In this document: positions 9,002 through 16,137 of the stretch, in pieces
Position numbering within the stretch: position 1 is the first letter of the stretch
Layout of the letters: every line of letters starts with the position of its first letter
DNA from: an uncultured Bacteroidales bacterium
Lineage (GTDB): Bacteria; Bacteroidota; Bacteroidia; Bacteroidales; Bacteroidaceae
NCBI GenBank assembly: GCA_902782245.1
Contig: CACZMI010000003.1
Span: 1-64,000 of the forward strand
Direction of reading: 5' to 3'
DNA: 64,000 bases
Program-made: the position numbers and the translations under genes
Notes under the pieces: generated by a model
What the model saw: the letters and a program-made list of their open reading frames with translations, nothing else
Database searches by the model: none
What the model was told of the DNA's origin: nothing

Positions 9002-9874
9002 ATGCTTACAATATTATTTTCAGTGCTTTTGGCTGCAGCTCCAATGACTGTAGAAACAGCCGTTCAAGCCGATACTGTAGACTATATTTTCTATGTCAAT
9101 GACAAGAGAGTAGATCCCGAAACAGCCAAGATTATCAAACTCTCTGACATTAAAACCATAACTACCGTTAAGGGCGAAGCTGCTATTGAGCTATATGGCC
9201 CTGAAGCTAGGAACGGTGTTATTGACATCAAAACAAAAAACGGGGTAACAATAAAAAACAAGAAGAAAGTCACTCATGAATATGTAGATCTGGGCTTATC
9301 CGTAAAATGGGCCACTTGTAATGTGGGTGCCGAAAAGCCTGCGGAATATGGAGACTACTACTCATGGGGAGAGGTAAAGCCAAAGCCCGGTAACACATGG
9401 ACTAATTACAAGTTCTACAAAAGCGGCGACTCTAATAAAGACGTCAAGTTTACAAAATACAGCAATAGCATCAAATATGGTGTTGTTGATAAAAAAAACA
9501 AGCTTGACCCTGAAGATGATGTAGCACACGTCAAGTGGGGCGGCGATTGGCGTCTGCCTACCAAAAAAGAGATGGAGGAATTATATACCAGTTGTTCTTG
9601 GGAGTGGGTCGTTATTGATGACGTACCCGGATTTAAAGTGACAAGTATGATATCAGGTTACAAAGACCGCTTCATCTTTCTTCCTGCTGCCGGGTACCGG
9701 AACATATCGAACACTATTGATGTCGGCTCTGCCGGACATTATTGGACCAGTTCGCTCACTTCAGTCACAAACAACTACGCGTATTATCTCTGTTATTATT
9801 ACTATAACCAGAAAAGAACAGTTGACATTGACTACCGTTACTATGGTCTGTCTGTGCGTCCTGTATGCCCGTAG
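9002..9874 (+). CDS. Exported plug-like plus Fibrobacter-major domain protein
   Basis: This 290-residue exported protein has two recognisable parts. After a short hydrophobic leader, residues ~27-80 (VNDKRVDPETAKIIKLSDIK... ELYGPEARNGVIDIKTKNG) resemble the segment of SusC/TonB-receptor plugs with the ARNGVIDIKTK signature, here without any barrel. From ~93 (YVDLGLSVKWATCNVGAEKP) to the end it has a Fibrobacter-succinogenes-major-type domain with YSWGE, WRLPTKKEMEEL and LSVRPVCP. The domain is common in Bacteroidales surface proteins and its role is unknown. It lies 13 bases after the putative anti-sigma gene and is a paralogue of the gene at 10374. Confidence 0.75.
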   Translation: MLTILFSVLLAAAPMTVETAVQADTVDYIFYVNDKRVDPETAKIIKLSDIKTITTVKGEAAIELYGPEARNGVIDIKTKNGVTIKNKKKVTHEYVDLGLSVKWATCNVGAEKPAEYGDYYSWGEVKPKPGNTWTNYKFYKSGDSNKDVKFTKYSNSIKYGVVDKKNKLDPEDDVAHVKWGGDWRLPTKKEMEELYTSCSWEWVVIDDVPGFKVTSMISGYKDRFIFLPAAGYRNISNTIDVGSAGHYWTSSLTSVTNNYAYYLCYYYYNQKRTVDIDYRYYGLSVRPVCP

Positions 9875-9909
9875 AAAAATCCTTTATTCCTTTTATCCAA
9901 ATAAAAATT

Positions 9910-10377
9910 ATGAGACTTTTATTATCCTTGTTGGGCGCCGTTTTTTTGACGGTGCCAGTGTTCGGTCAAAACTATCTGACTATCCAACAGAAAGATGGCC
10001 AGGAGTTCAGTTTCAGGTTTGAAGACAAGCCGGTAATCACCTACACAGCTACTGACTTGCTACTCAAGACTGCCAAAACGGATGTTCAGTATCCGTTGGA
10101 AACACTTTCCAAACTCACATTCACAGTTGATGCCACAGGGGTGAATGCCGTCAATGATGACATCCGCAAACCCACTTATTTCATCAATGATTATGAAATA
10201 AGCATAACCGATGCCAAGGCCGGCAGTACTGTTTCAGTCATTGCCCCTGACGGAAAAGTCATCGGAACATACAAGACAGACCCTGACGGCAATGTTACAA
10301 TCAGCATTGAAGACCTGCCTGCTGGCCTGTTCTTTATCAATTCAGAAAACCTAACCTTCAAAGTCCTTAAGAAATGA
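9910..10377 (+). CDS. Small exported protein with T9SS-like C-terminus
   Basis: The ATG at 9910 begins a clean signal peptide (MRLLLSLLGAVFLTVPVFGQ) and gives 155 residues. An upstream in-frame start would overlap the previous gene and spoil the signal. The body repeats the theme YLTIQQKDGQEFSFRFEDKP, seen again as YMNVVQKDGKTVQYSVADIE in the next protein. The C-terminus (SVIAPDGKVIGTYKTDPDGN... DLPAGLFFINSEN) resembles the beta-sandwich sorting domain of type IX secretion cargo. Sorting by T9SS is inference. The last four bases overlap the start of the next gene. Confidence 0.65.
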   Translation: MRLLLSLLGAVFLTVPVFGQNYLTIQQKDGQEFSFRFEDKPVITYTATDLLLKTAKTDVQYPLETLSKLTFTVDATGVNAVNDDIRKPTYFINDYEISITDAKAGSTVSVIAPDGKVIGTYKTDPDGNVTISIEDLPAGLFFINSENLTFKVLKK

Positions 10378-11123
10378 AACAGTTTGCAACAAAATCAGCG
10401 TTCATGCGCATAATGGCAGTCATACTGCTTACAATGGTAACCGTATCAGCATCGGCACAGTATTATATGAACGTAGTTCAGAAAGACGGAAAGACGGTGC
10501 AGTATTCTGTTGCGGATATTGAAAACGTAATCATCACTGATCAGAAAAACTATGAATATGTAGATTTAGGCTTATCAGTAAAATGGGCCACCTGCAACAT
10601 TGGCGCAGAGAGACCTGAAGACTTCGGTGGCTACTACTGTTGGGGGGAGACCGAAACAAAGTCATATTATAACTCATCAAATTACAAGTATAGTGATGAT
10701 CATCTTATTATACTGAAAAAATACAACTTTGTAAATTTCTTTGGAAACGTCGATAACAAATACACTCTCGACCCCGAAGATGACGCAGCTCATGTACAAT
10801 GGGGTGGTAATTGGCGTTTACCCACCGAGGCTGAGTTTTATGAGCTTATAGCCAATTGTACCTTAACATGGACAACATTGAACGATGTAAAAGGATGCCT
10901 TGTAACGAGCAACAAAGAAGGTTATACAGACCGTTCCATTTTCCTTCCGGCTGCAGGTATCCGCTTTACAACCAACCACTATGATTGCTGCGCTTACAGG
11001 TGTAATACTCTCTCTTCGGAGTCTCCGCACCACACTATCATGCTCTACTATGATAACGATGGTGTTGAGACGCCAATAATCAGCCGTAACCAAGGTTTGT
11101 CTATCCGTCCTGTTTGCCCGTGA
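10374..11123 (+). CDS. Exported Fibrobacter-major domain protein
   Basis: This 249-residue paralogue of the 9002 product has a signal peptide ending in VSASAQ, then the YYMNVVQKDGKTVQYSVADI segment shared with the 9910 product. From about residue 60 (YEYVDLGLSVKWATCNIGAE) it has a full Fibrobacter-major domain (YCWGE, WRLPTEAEFYEL, IFLPAAGIRF, LSIRPVCP). The start overlaps the upstream stop (ATGA), showing translational coupling. Its TGA stop opens a 29-bp repeat, and its last 23 bases overlap the 3' end of the convergent hydrolase gene. No enzymatic motif is visible. Confidence 0.75.
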   Translation: MKQFATKSAFMRIMAVILLTMVTVSASAQYYMNVVQKDGKTVQYSVADIENVIITDQKNYEYVDLGLSVKWATCNIGAERPEDFGGYYCWGETETKSYYNSSNYKYSDDHLIILKKYNFVNFFGNVDNKYTLDPEDDAAHVQWGGNWRLPTEAEFYELIANCTLTWTTLNDVKGCLVTSNKEGYTDRSIFLPAAGIRFTTNHYDCCAYRCNTLSSESPHHTIMLYYDNDGVETPIISRNQGLSIRPVCP

Positions 11124-11892
11124 CGCATTGGGAAACGACCCTAATGCGGCGGGCGACCTCATCGGGATGATCTACCAGCAACTGGCCGTGATTCATTCCC
11201 TTGAACACCTCAATATGGGCCGATGGGCATAATCTAAGCAGATGCTCCGCCTGCGGCTTAGCCACGAACGACTCTTTGGTGCCGTACCAGAAGTGGATAT
11301 CGGCCCCATAAATAGCCTCCAACTTATTGGTGTAGACCGATTTATAACCATCCAGCACGGATCGCCTACCGCCAAACGGGAACACCTTGCGGCACTCGTC
11401 AAGCAGCACGTCAAAGTAGTGTGAGTGGAACACAAAACGCCAGAATCCGGTCCAGTGATAGCAGGTCCACACGTTGAAGCTCTGGTAATAGCGCAACGGG
11501 CCCTCCAGCCAACGGGGCAGCGGCAACAGCGGGGCGGCATCCATGATTGCATGGTCAACCGTCACCTCATTACGCTCAAGCACGCGTGACAATATCTTGC
11601 CTCCCAGCGACAGGCCGTAGATGCAATCCACATGCCCGCCGCACTGAGTTCGGATAAAATCAATAACACGTCCGGCCTGTCCATCGACCGTATCAAAATG
11701 CGTGCATCGGCCCAGAGTAAAGCCGTCCACCTGGAACGCCATCACCCTGAACCTATCCTCCAACAACTTAATCAGAGGCAGATATATCTCATAAGACACC
11801 CCCAGCCCGGGCAGCAACAGGACTATCGGCTTGCCCTCCTCACGGGCACTTTCTGGAATGTACCAGTTATCGTAACCTATATTTGTTTCCAT
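11101..11892 (-). CDS. Alpha/beta hydrolase
   Basis: A 263-residue cytoplasmic alpha/beta-hydrolase. The oxyanion strand is VLLLPGLGVSYEIY (about 24-37), the nucleophile elbow is GLSLGG with S95, and the likely catalytic His is in GMNHGQLL near residue 241. The substrate is unknown; such proteins are often carboxylesterases or lipases. I use the ATG at 11892; a TTG nine codons upstream is possible. The last ~16 codons are encoded by the 29-bp repeat and the overlap with the convergent gene, so the native C-terminus may have been replaced. Confidence 0.75.
   Translation of the reverse strand: METNIGYDNWYIPESAREEGKPIVLLLPGLGVSYEIYLPLIKLLEDRFRVMAFQVDGFTLGRCTHFDTVDGQAGRVIDFIRTQCGGHVDCIYGLSLGGKILSRVLERNEVTVDHAIMDAAPLLPLPRWLEGPLRYYQSFNVWTCYHWTGFWRFVFHSHYFDVLLDECRKVFPFGGRRSVLDGYKSVYTNKLEAIYGADIHFWYGTKESFVAKPQAEHLLRLCPSAHIEVFKGMNHGQLLVDHPDEVARRIRVVSQCVTGKQDG
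11122..11150. repeat. 29-bp palindromic repeat, copy 2
   Basis: GACGCATTGGGAAACGACCC followed by TAATGCGGC, the same 29-bp unit in the opposite orientation to copy 1, with one arm mismatch. It supplies the TGA stop of the plus-strand gene and encodes part of the C-terminus of the minus-strand hydrolase. Confidence 0.6.
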
Positions 11893-11959
11893 CGTTATAT
11901 CACTTTTGCAAAAATTCAAGGACGGCAGCGTTGAAAGCTTCCGGCTGTTTATTGGCAGT

Positions 11960-11988
11960 GACGCAAAGGGGTCGTTTCACTTTGCGTC
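11960..11988. repeat. 29-bp palindromic repeat, copy 3
   Basis: GACGCAAAGGGGTCG...TGCGTC with 8-bp arms (GACGCAAA/TTTGCGTC). It contains the TGA stop (11977-11979) of the minus-strand acetyltransferase and codes for that protein's last residues. Confidence 0.7.
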
Positions 11989-12510
11989 GTTTTCAAGTAT
12001 CATTATTTTGACGGGGCGGGAGTCGCTGTGATACAGTTTGCTCAGGATGTTGGTGCGTCCGGTGTCACGGAACCCGCATTTCTCCATCACACGGCCCGAT
12101 GCGGGATTATCCACAAAGTAATCGGCCCAGATGTTGTTGAACCCTCTCCTGCGGAAACAGTAGTCAATCATGGCGCGCAGGGCCTCGGTGCAAAGTCCCT
12201 TGTTCCAGTACGGCTTACCTATCCAATAGCCCACCTCAACGTCATGCTCACCTATCTCAATATTGCTCTCGCCATGCGGATAATAGCCCATACACCCTAT
12301 CACATGGCCGGTCTCCTTGAGTTCCAGCGCCCAGGTATGTCCGTTTGAAAAGATATTCTTAATCACCATCAGGCTGTCATCAACCGTCTTATGCGGAGGC
12401 CAGCCGGCACGCTCACCCACATCAGGGTCCGATGCACACAGGAACAGATCCTCCGCATCGGACTCCCTCCAAGCCCTGAACCTCAGTCTCTCTGTCTCAA
12501 AACTCTCCAT
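11977..12510 (-). CDS. GNAT-family N-acetyltransferase (RimJ/RimL-like)
   Basis: A 177-residue acetyltransferase. It has the RimJ/L opening TERLRFRAWRESDAEDLF, the acetyl-CoA-binding region VGYWIGKPYWNKGLCTEALR (about residues 92-111) and the closing DNPASGRVMEKCGF. Such enzymes acetylate protein N-termini, antibiotics or small amines; the substrate here is unknown. The last residues (ENDAK) fall in the 29-bp repeat, which also gives the stop. It is probably transcribed ahead of the hydrolase gene, with an 84-base gap between them. Confidence 0.82.
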   Translation of the reverse strand: MESFETERLRFRAWRESDAEDLFLCASDPDVGERAGWPPHKTVDDSLMVIKNIFSNGHTWALELKETGHVIGCMGYYPHGESNIEIGEHDVEVGYWIGKPYWNKGLCTEALRAMIDYCFRRRGFNNIWADYFVDNPASGRVMEKCGFRDTGRTNILSKLYHSDSRPVKIMILENDAK

Positions 12511-12535
12511 CTCAAATTATTTCCGCCAAAGATAC

Positions 12536-12577
12536 AAAAACAGCACAAAAGGGGTCTGTCCCCAATTGTACTGTTTT
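12536..12577. repeat. GGGGAC hairpin repeat, copy 1
   Basis: AAAACAG...GGGGTCTGTCCCC...CTGTTTT, an imperfect hairpin that ends 3 bases before the LytTR gene's stop codon. It separates the acetyltransferase from the first LytTR module and could also terminate transcription. Confidence 0.65.
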
Positions 12578-12580
12578 TAC

Positions 12581-13324
12581 TCAGCCAAGAATATCTTTCA
12601 GGCCTTTCTGGTATTTGCGGGAAACGGGGAGTTTGGTATCGGCCACTGATACTGTGTCCGGCGATTCCAGTTTGGCGTACCTGCTGTTTACAAGGAAGGC
12701 CCGATGAATGCGGATGAATCCGGGGCCAAGCAACGCCTCCCATTGGGAGATTGGGGTGCGGTTGTGCAGGGCCCGGCCATCGGACGCATGGACAATGACC
12801 TCGGTGTCACATGATTCCACATAGACTATCTCGCTTGGAAGCAGCGTGACTTTCTTGCGCATGGAGCAGAATGTGACGGGAGTCTCTATCTCCGGATGCT
12901 TTACGGTGAGCCATCGGTCTATCAGGGAGCCGCCTATGGCCAGGATTGACACCAATATCGATATGAATACAGGATTGGCTATTATCCCTGGAGATGGCAT
13001 ATTATTATGATGAGTCTGATAAAAATCTTTTCCACTACCGAATCTTAATCCCAGACGCTGATTATAGATAAATATGTTTGTTGCGTAAATGAGCAGATAT
13101 TCAAGGACCAGGATTGCCAGAACAATGTATATGACATCAAGGATACCTTCACTGCGTTTCTTGAATGATACCTTTGGAAATAAATATTTGGCAGCGAGCG
13201 CACCCGGCAGGAACATTGTGCCCATAAGGATAGACTCCTGAAATGTGTAGCCTGCACTGGAAACGACCAGCGCTGCCACCACTACTGAGAGCATCCAATA
13301 GAGTATGGTAACGAGCGTTCTCAT
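12581..13324 (-). CDS. Membrane-anchored LytTR regulator (module 1)
   Basis: The start at 13324 (MRTLVTILYW) gives 247 residues and aligns end to end with the paralogue at 14322; a longer upstream frame has no paralogue support. Four membrane segments are predicted (about 5-25, 30-48, 62-85, 115-137). A LytTR DNA-binding domain follows (about 148-247): VTLLPSEIVYVESCDTEVIV, SQWEALLGPGFIRIHRAFLV, LPVSRKYQKGLKDIL. No phosphoacceptor domain is present, so the signal probably arrives through the membrane part. It is divergent from two small membrane-protein genes, and operator-like repeats lie between them. Confidence 0.85.
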   Translation of the reverse strand: MRTLVTILYWMLSVVVAALVVSSAGYTFQESILMGTMFLPGALAAKYLFPKVSFKKRSEGILDVIYIVLAILVLEYLLIYATNIFIYNQRLGLRFGSGKDFYQTHHNNMPSPGIIANPVFISILVSILAIGGSLIDRWLTVKHPEIETPVTFCSMRKKVTLLPSEIVYVESCDTEVIVHASDGRALHNRTPISQWEALLGPGFIRIHRAFLVNSRYAKLESPDTVSVADTKLPVSRKYQKGLKDILG

Positions 13325-13390
13325 ATCGCTTACGAAGATATGAAAACACTCCCGATAATCCCAGCAAAACACCGCCCAAATGCCCAATAT

Positions 13391-13452
13391 TTGGGATTTG
13401 GGGCCTAAACGTGGGATTTGACATCGGTTCCAAAACCGACATTTGGGATTTG
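13391..13452 (+). promoter_or_regulatory. Operator-like GGGATTTG repeats, module 1
   Basis: Three direct copies of TGGGATTTG lie between the divergent genes. GGATTTG begins at 13394, 13414 and 13446, spaced 20 and 32 bp (about 2 and 3 helical turns). The middle copy reads GTGGGATTTGACAT and is nearly identical to GTAGGATTTGACAT in module 2. LytTR proteins typically bind short direct repeats about two turns apart, so this is the best candidate operator. Confidence 0.6.
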
Positions 13453-13489
13453 AATGGCAAAACATGGGGAGCGTTTTTGCATCGGCCGC

Positions 13490-13497
13490 TAACTTTG
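13490..13497 (+). promoter_or_regulatory. Putative -7 element for small membrane genes
   Basis: TAACTTTG matches TAnnTTTG, 26 bases before the ATG at 13523. No TTTG lies at the usual -33 distance, which would fit activator dependence. It is 76 bp from the start of the middle GGATTTG copy. Confidence 0.5.
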
Positions 13498-13522
13498 CAT
13501 CAAACAATTAACAACAAACGCT

Positions 13523-13834
13523 ATGCAACAAATCATCTTACAACTGCCAGGAGTCAATCTGGCCATCCTTACAATTCTGCTGGTGCTGATATTCCTCAGC
13601 GCCTGGAAAGCTCCCCGCTGGGTCCGCCCCATCGGATCTATCGCATTAGGCTTCTGCGCCCTATCCTATTTATTCAGTTTCTTTTTTGGGCTGTACGATA
13701 TCAATAGAGCATTAGAGATAAGTACCGCTGTCATGATTGGAGGATTAAAAATCTGGAACTTTTTCATAGTGTACGGATTATTAATCTACTTTGTGTCACA
13801 CGTAATCAGTTTCATCCGCAAACCCGGTCATTAA
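13523..13834 (+). CDS. Small membrane protein (module 1, first)
   Basis: A 103-residue protein with three predicted membrane segments (about 12-28, 39-58, 74-94). Between the first two is the motif SAWKAPRWVRPIGSIALGF, repeated with small changes in the proteins at 15280 (CAWKAPRWIKPVGSIALAI) and 15679 (AAWKAPGWIRTIGKIALML). It ends with a basic tail (SFIRKPGH). I do not recognise the family. Its place opposite a membrane LytTR regulator, conserved in two copies, suggests a signalling partner or the regulator's target. Confidence 0.65.
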   Translation: MQQIILQLPGVNLAILTILLVLIFLSAWKAPRWVRPIGSIALGFCALSYLFSFFFGLYDINRALEISTAVMIGGLKIWNFFIVYGLLIYFVSHVISFIRKPGH

Positions 13835-13857
13835 CAAACAATTAAAACGTAAGCGCT

Positions 13858-14265
13858 ATGTTTATTTCAAATATCGGATACATATTCCAATCCACCACTC
13901 CGTTTACTTTAATATCTTTTGTATTACTGCTGGCAGCCATCATATTTGTTGCCGTAAAGTGTCCTGCCAAATTACATTCTATTGGAACGTTGACTATGGT
14001 ATTCGGACTTTTGTGTTTCTCGCTGAAATTGGTTCAGGTGTATGACTGTATTCAAATCAATTTATCAGACTGCGACTATCAGGTATTCGCTTGGGAGAAG
14101 ATGATGTCGGGAGAAATCATAACCAGAGAGGATTTCTATTCAGTTGAAAACATCTGGAAGTATATCTGTTCACCAGTATCCAAATGCTGCGCCATCCTAT
14201 TATGGAGCACGTTCGACTACACAATATCCCGCATCATCTACATCATCCGCACCCCCCGCATCTGA
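13858..14265 (+). CDS. Small membrane protein (module 1, second)
   Basis: A 135-residue protein with two N-terminal membrane segments (about 16-34, 43-60), a polar loop of ~45 residues (YQVFAWEKMMSGEIITRED) and a C-terminal hydrophobic segment ending IIYIIRTPRI. It is the counterpart of the protein at 15679, which ends TCIIRLPRL. A degenerate version of the WKAP motif appears as VKCPAKLHSIGTLTMVFGLL. It lies 23 bases after the previous gene, likely in one transcript. Its function is unknown. The stop falls just before hairpin repeat copy 2. Confidence 0.6.
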   Translation: MFISNIGYIFQSTTPFTLISFVLLLAAIIFVAVKCPAKLHSIGTLTMVFGLLCFSLKLVQVYDCIQINLSDCDYQVFAWEKMMSGEIITREDFYSVENIWKYICSPVSKCCAILLWSTFDYTISRIIYIIRTPRI

Positions 14266-14267
14266 AA

Positions 14268-14319
14268 AAACAGCACAAAATGGTACAAAAGGGGACAGAC
14301 CCCTTTTGTACTGTTTTTG
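14268..14319. repeat. GGGGAC hairpin repeat, copy 2
   Basis: Perfect 12-bp arms (GTACAAAAGGGG at 14283-14294, CCCCTTTTGTAC at 14300-14311) around ACAGA, within an outer AAAACAG...CTGTTTTT. It lies between two convergent genes and could terminate both. Confidence 0.75.
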
Positions 14320-14321
14320 GG

Positions 14322-15059
14322 TCAGCAAAGAATTTCTTTCAGGCCTTTCTGGTATTTGCGGGAGACGGGCAGTGACTCCTCTCCCACTTTGACGGTGTCC
14401 TGGCTGTACGATTCCACGTGGTTGCAGTTAACCAGGAAGGCCCGATGAATACGCACAAACGGGTATCCCATGACCGATTCCCACTGGGTGATTCCGGTCT
14501 TGTTGCGCAGTTTGCGGCCATCGGTGGTATGGATATAGACCTCGGTGTCACAGGACTCAATATAAAGCATCTGGCTGGGAAGAAGCGATACCCGCTTCCG
14601 GTCCGAGCAGAACGTGATGGGGTCATTCATCTCATGGTTGTCCTTGTTAAGCCATCTGGTTATAAATGAACCTCCTATCGCCAGAGCCGATACAATAACT
14701 GTTATTACCAACGGATGCATCAAGCCCACGGAATTATGTGGGAACCATAAAGGATTATGTATATTTACGCCATTGATATTCAGGTATCCCGGACTAAGGA
14801 TAAAGCTATAAGAGGCAACCAGGATCAGATATTCCATAATCAGGATAGCCAGACATATATAAATAACGTTACGTATGCCCTCGCCTCTTTTCTTGAACGA
14901 TACGCTTGGCAACATGTTCTTAGCGGCAACAGCACCGGGTACGAACATCAGACCCATAAATAAGGCGCGAAGGAACCGGGTATCGGACGCAAACATTATT
15001 ATCAGCGCAACTAAAAGCACGGATAAAACCCAGTAAGCAATGGTGATGGTTGTTTTCAT
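14322..15059 (-). CDS. Membrane-anchored LytTR regulator (module 2)
   Basis: A 245-residue paralogue of the 12581 product. It has four predicted membrane segments in the first ~140 residues and a LytTR domain from about 146 (VSLLPSQMLYIESCDTEVYI, SVMGYPFVRIHRAFLVNCNH, LPVSRKYQKGLKEILC). The motif SFKKRGEGIRNVIYICLAIL between helices 2 and 3 matches SFKKRSEGILDVIYIVLAIL in module 1. There is no receiver domain. It is divergent from small membrane genes at 15280 and 15679, the same arrangement as module 1. The region between holds the same 20-bp-spaced repeat pair. Confidence 0.85.
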   Translation of the reverse strand: MKTTITIAYWVLSVLLVALIIMFASDTRFLRALFMGLMFVPGAVAAKNMLPSVSFKKRGEGIRNVIYICLAILIMEYLILVASYSFILSPGYLNINGVNIHNPLWFPHNSVGLMHPLVITVIVSALAIGGSFITRWLNKDNHEMNDPITFCSDRKRVSLLPSQMLYIESCDTEVYIHTTDGRKLRNKTGITQWESVMGYPFVRIHRAFLVNCNHVESYSQDTVKVGEESLPVSRKYQKGLKEILC

Positions 15060-15130
15060 AAACAGTCAACGTTTGTGGTTCTGCGCACGAAGTTAGTGAA
15101 TCATATTTCAACCCACCAATAATCAGGCGG

Positions 15131-15180
15131 TCAAATCCCCCTCAAAACGGATTTGTATGCAAACAGTAGGATTTGACATG
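15131..15180 (+). promoter_or_regulatory. Operator-like GGATTTG repeats, module 2
   Basis: GGATTTG starts at 15149 and 15169, exactly 20 bp apart as in module 1, and the second copy continues ACAT as in module 1. An inverted copy (CAAATCC) lies at 15132-15138. The start of the second copy is 75 bp from the -7 element at 15244, against 76 bp in module 1. Confidence 0.6.
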
Positions 15181-15243
15181 ACGGCACGCTACTGACAGGG
15201 GGATACAACACTCCAAAAAATATCAGGGCCGAATCAAACAACA

Positions 15244-15251
15244 TATCTTTG
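15244..15251 (+). promoter_or_regulatory. Putative -7 element for module 2 membrane genes
   Basis: TATCTTTG matches TAnnTTTG, 28 bases before the ATG at 15280. No TTTG box is seen at the -33 position. Confidence 0.5.
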
Positions 15252-15279
15252 CACAGAACAAAACTAAATCCGCAAAAAT

Positions 15280-15651
15280 ATGGAAGATGAATTAATGGAA
15301 ATCATTGAAGAAGCCCCCAGTGCCCTTGAGGTATTTTTTACACGGACACTGCCCACGCTGCCACCTGTTTCAATGTGTCTGATAACACTTATGCTGTTAT
15401 TTGTGTTTCTGTGTGCCTGGAAGGCTCCCAGATGGATCAAGCCTGTAGGCTCGATTGCATTGGCAATTGCCCTTATTACCATCACCTGGCCATTCCTGAG
15501 CACTTTCCGTGAGGATGCTCTTGTTGATTACAGAATTGCTCCTATGGTATACTATGACGGAATAATCAGGTTTACGCTGCTCCTTATTTACGGAGTATTG
15601 GTATTCATCATTTCACGCATCGTATACCTTATTCAGAAGTCACGCAACTGA
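15280..15651 (+). CDS. Small membrane protein (module 2, first)
   Basis: A 123-residue paralogue of the 13523 product with an extra acidic N-terminus (MEDELMEIIEEAPSALEVFF). The shared motif is CAWKAPRWIKPVGSIALAIA, followed by membrane segments and a basic tail (YLIQKSRN). Three membrane segments are predicted (about 26-47, 57-75, 92-113). The second gene of the pair starts 27 bases later. The family is unrecognised, and the function is inferred only from its conserved pairing with a LytTR regulator. Confidence 0.65.
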   Translation: MEDELMEIIEEAPSALEVFFTRTLPTLPPVSMCLITLMLLFVFLCAWKAPRWIKPVGSIALAIALITITWPFLSTFREDALVDYRIAPMVYYDGIIRFTLLLIYGVLVFIISRIVYLIQKSRN

Positions 15652-15678
15652 TTGTCTAACCGCACAAAAAATGACATT

Positions 15679-16095
15679 ATGAAAGAATTCTTTATAGGCA
15701 CCACACAGTATCTGTTTTCATCGTGCCCCACATTTGATATAACGGTTTACGTCATTATGCTACTGGGCACATTCGCAGCCGCATGGAAAGCTCCGGGTTG
15801 GATAAGGACCATCGGAAAGATAGCATTAATGTTATGCATATTCTGTTTCCTGCATAATGCGTATGTCTTTATTCAGGACATCAGCATAAAAAATCCCACA
15901 TTTATGATGTTAGGCAACAGCCGCGAGTTCAGTGATCTTTTAAGGACAAATCCCGATATCTACAAACTGATAAATCATGATTTCAGACCGTTGATGATGG
16001 AAGATATGGCAGGTGCCGTTGCATCAGTCTGTCTTGGAGGTTTCACATACCTCATCAACAGCATCACCTGCATCATCCGCCTACCCCGCCTCTAA
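15679..16095 (+). CDS. Small membrane protein (module 2, second)
   Basis: The ATG at 15679 gives 138 residues; a TTG nine codons upstream is weaker. It is related to both small families: the motif AAWKAPGWIRTIGKIALMLC matches the first-position proteins, while the length, polar middle (MMLGNSREFSDLLRTNPD) and ending TYLINSITCIIRLPRL match the 13858 product. Three membrane segments are predicted. The last bases and the stop run into hairpin repeat copy 3. Its function is unknown. Confidence 0.6.
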   Translation: MKEFFIGTTQYLFSSCPTFDITVYVIMLLGTFAAAWKAPGWIRTIGKIALMLCIFCFLHNAYVFIQDISIKNPTFMMLGNSREFSDLLRTNPDIYKLINHDFRPLMMEDMAGAVASVCLGGFTYLINSITCIIRLPRL

Positions 16096-16137
16096 AAATA
16101 GTACAAAAGGGGACAGTCCCCTTTTGTATCATTTTTT
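16094..16137. repeat. GGGGAC hairpin repeat, copy 3
   Basis: Perfect 13-bp arms (TACAAAAGGGGAC and its complement, 16102-16128) around a single A, between AAAAATAG and ATCATTTTTT. It lies between convergent genes and overlaps the stop codon of the minus-strand gene at 16129. Confidence 0.8.

Noticed and set aside
13325..13507. Longer start for the first LytTR protein
   Set aside because: The extra 61 residues have no counterpart in the paralogue and would cover the repeated GGGATTTG sites. MRTLVTILYW aligns with MKTTITIAYW of module 2.
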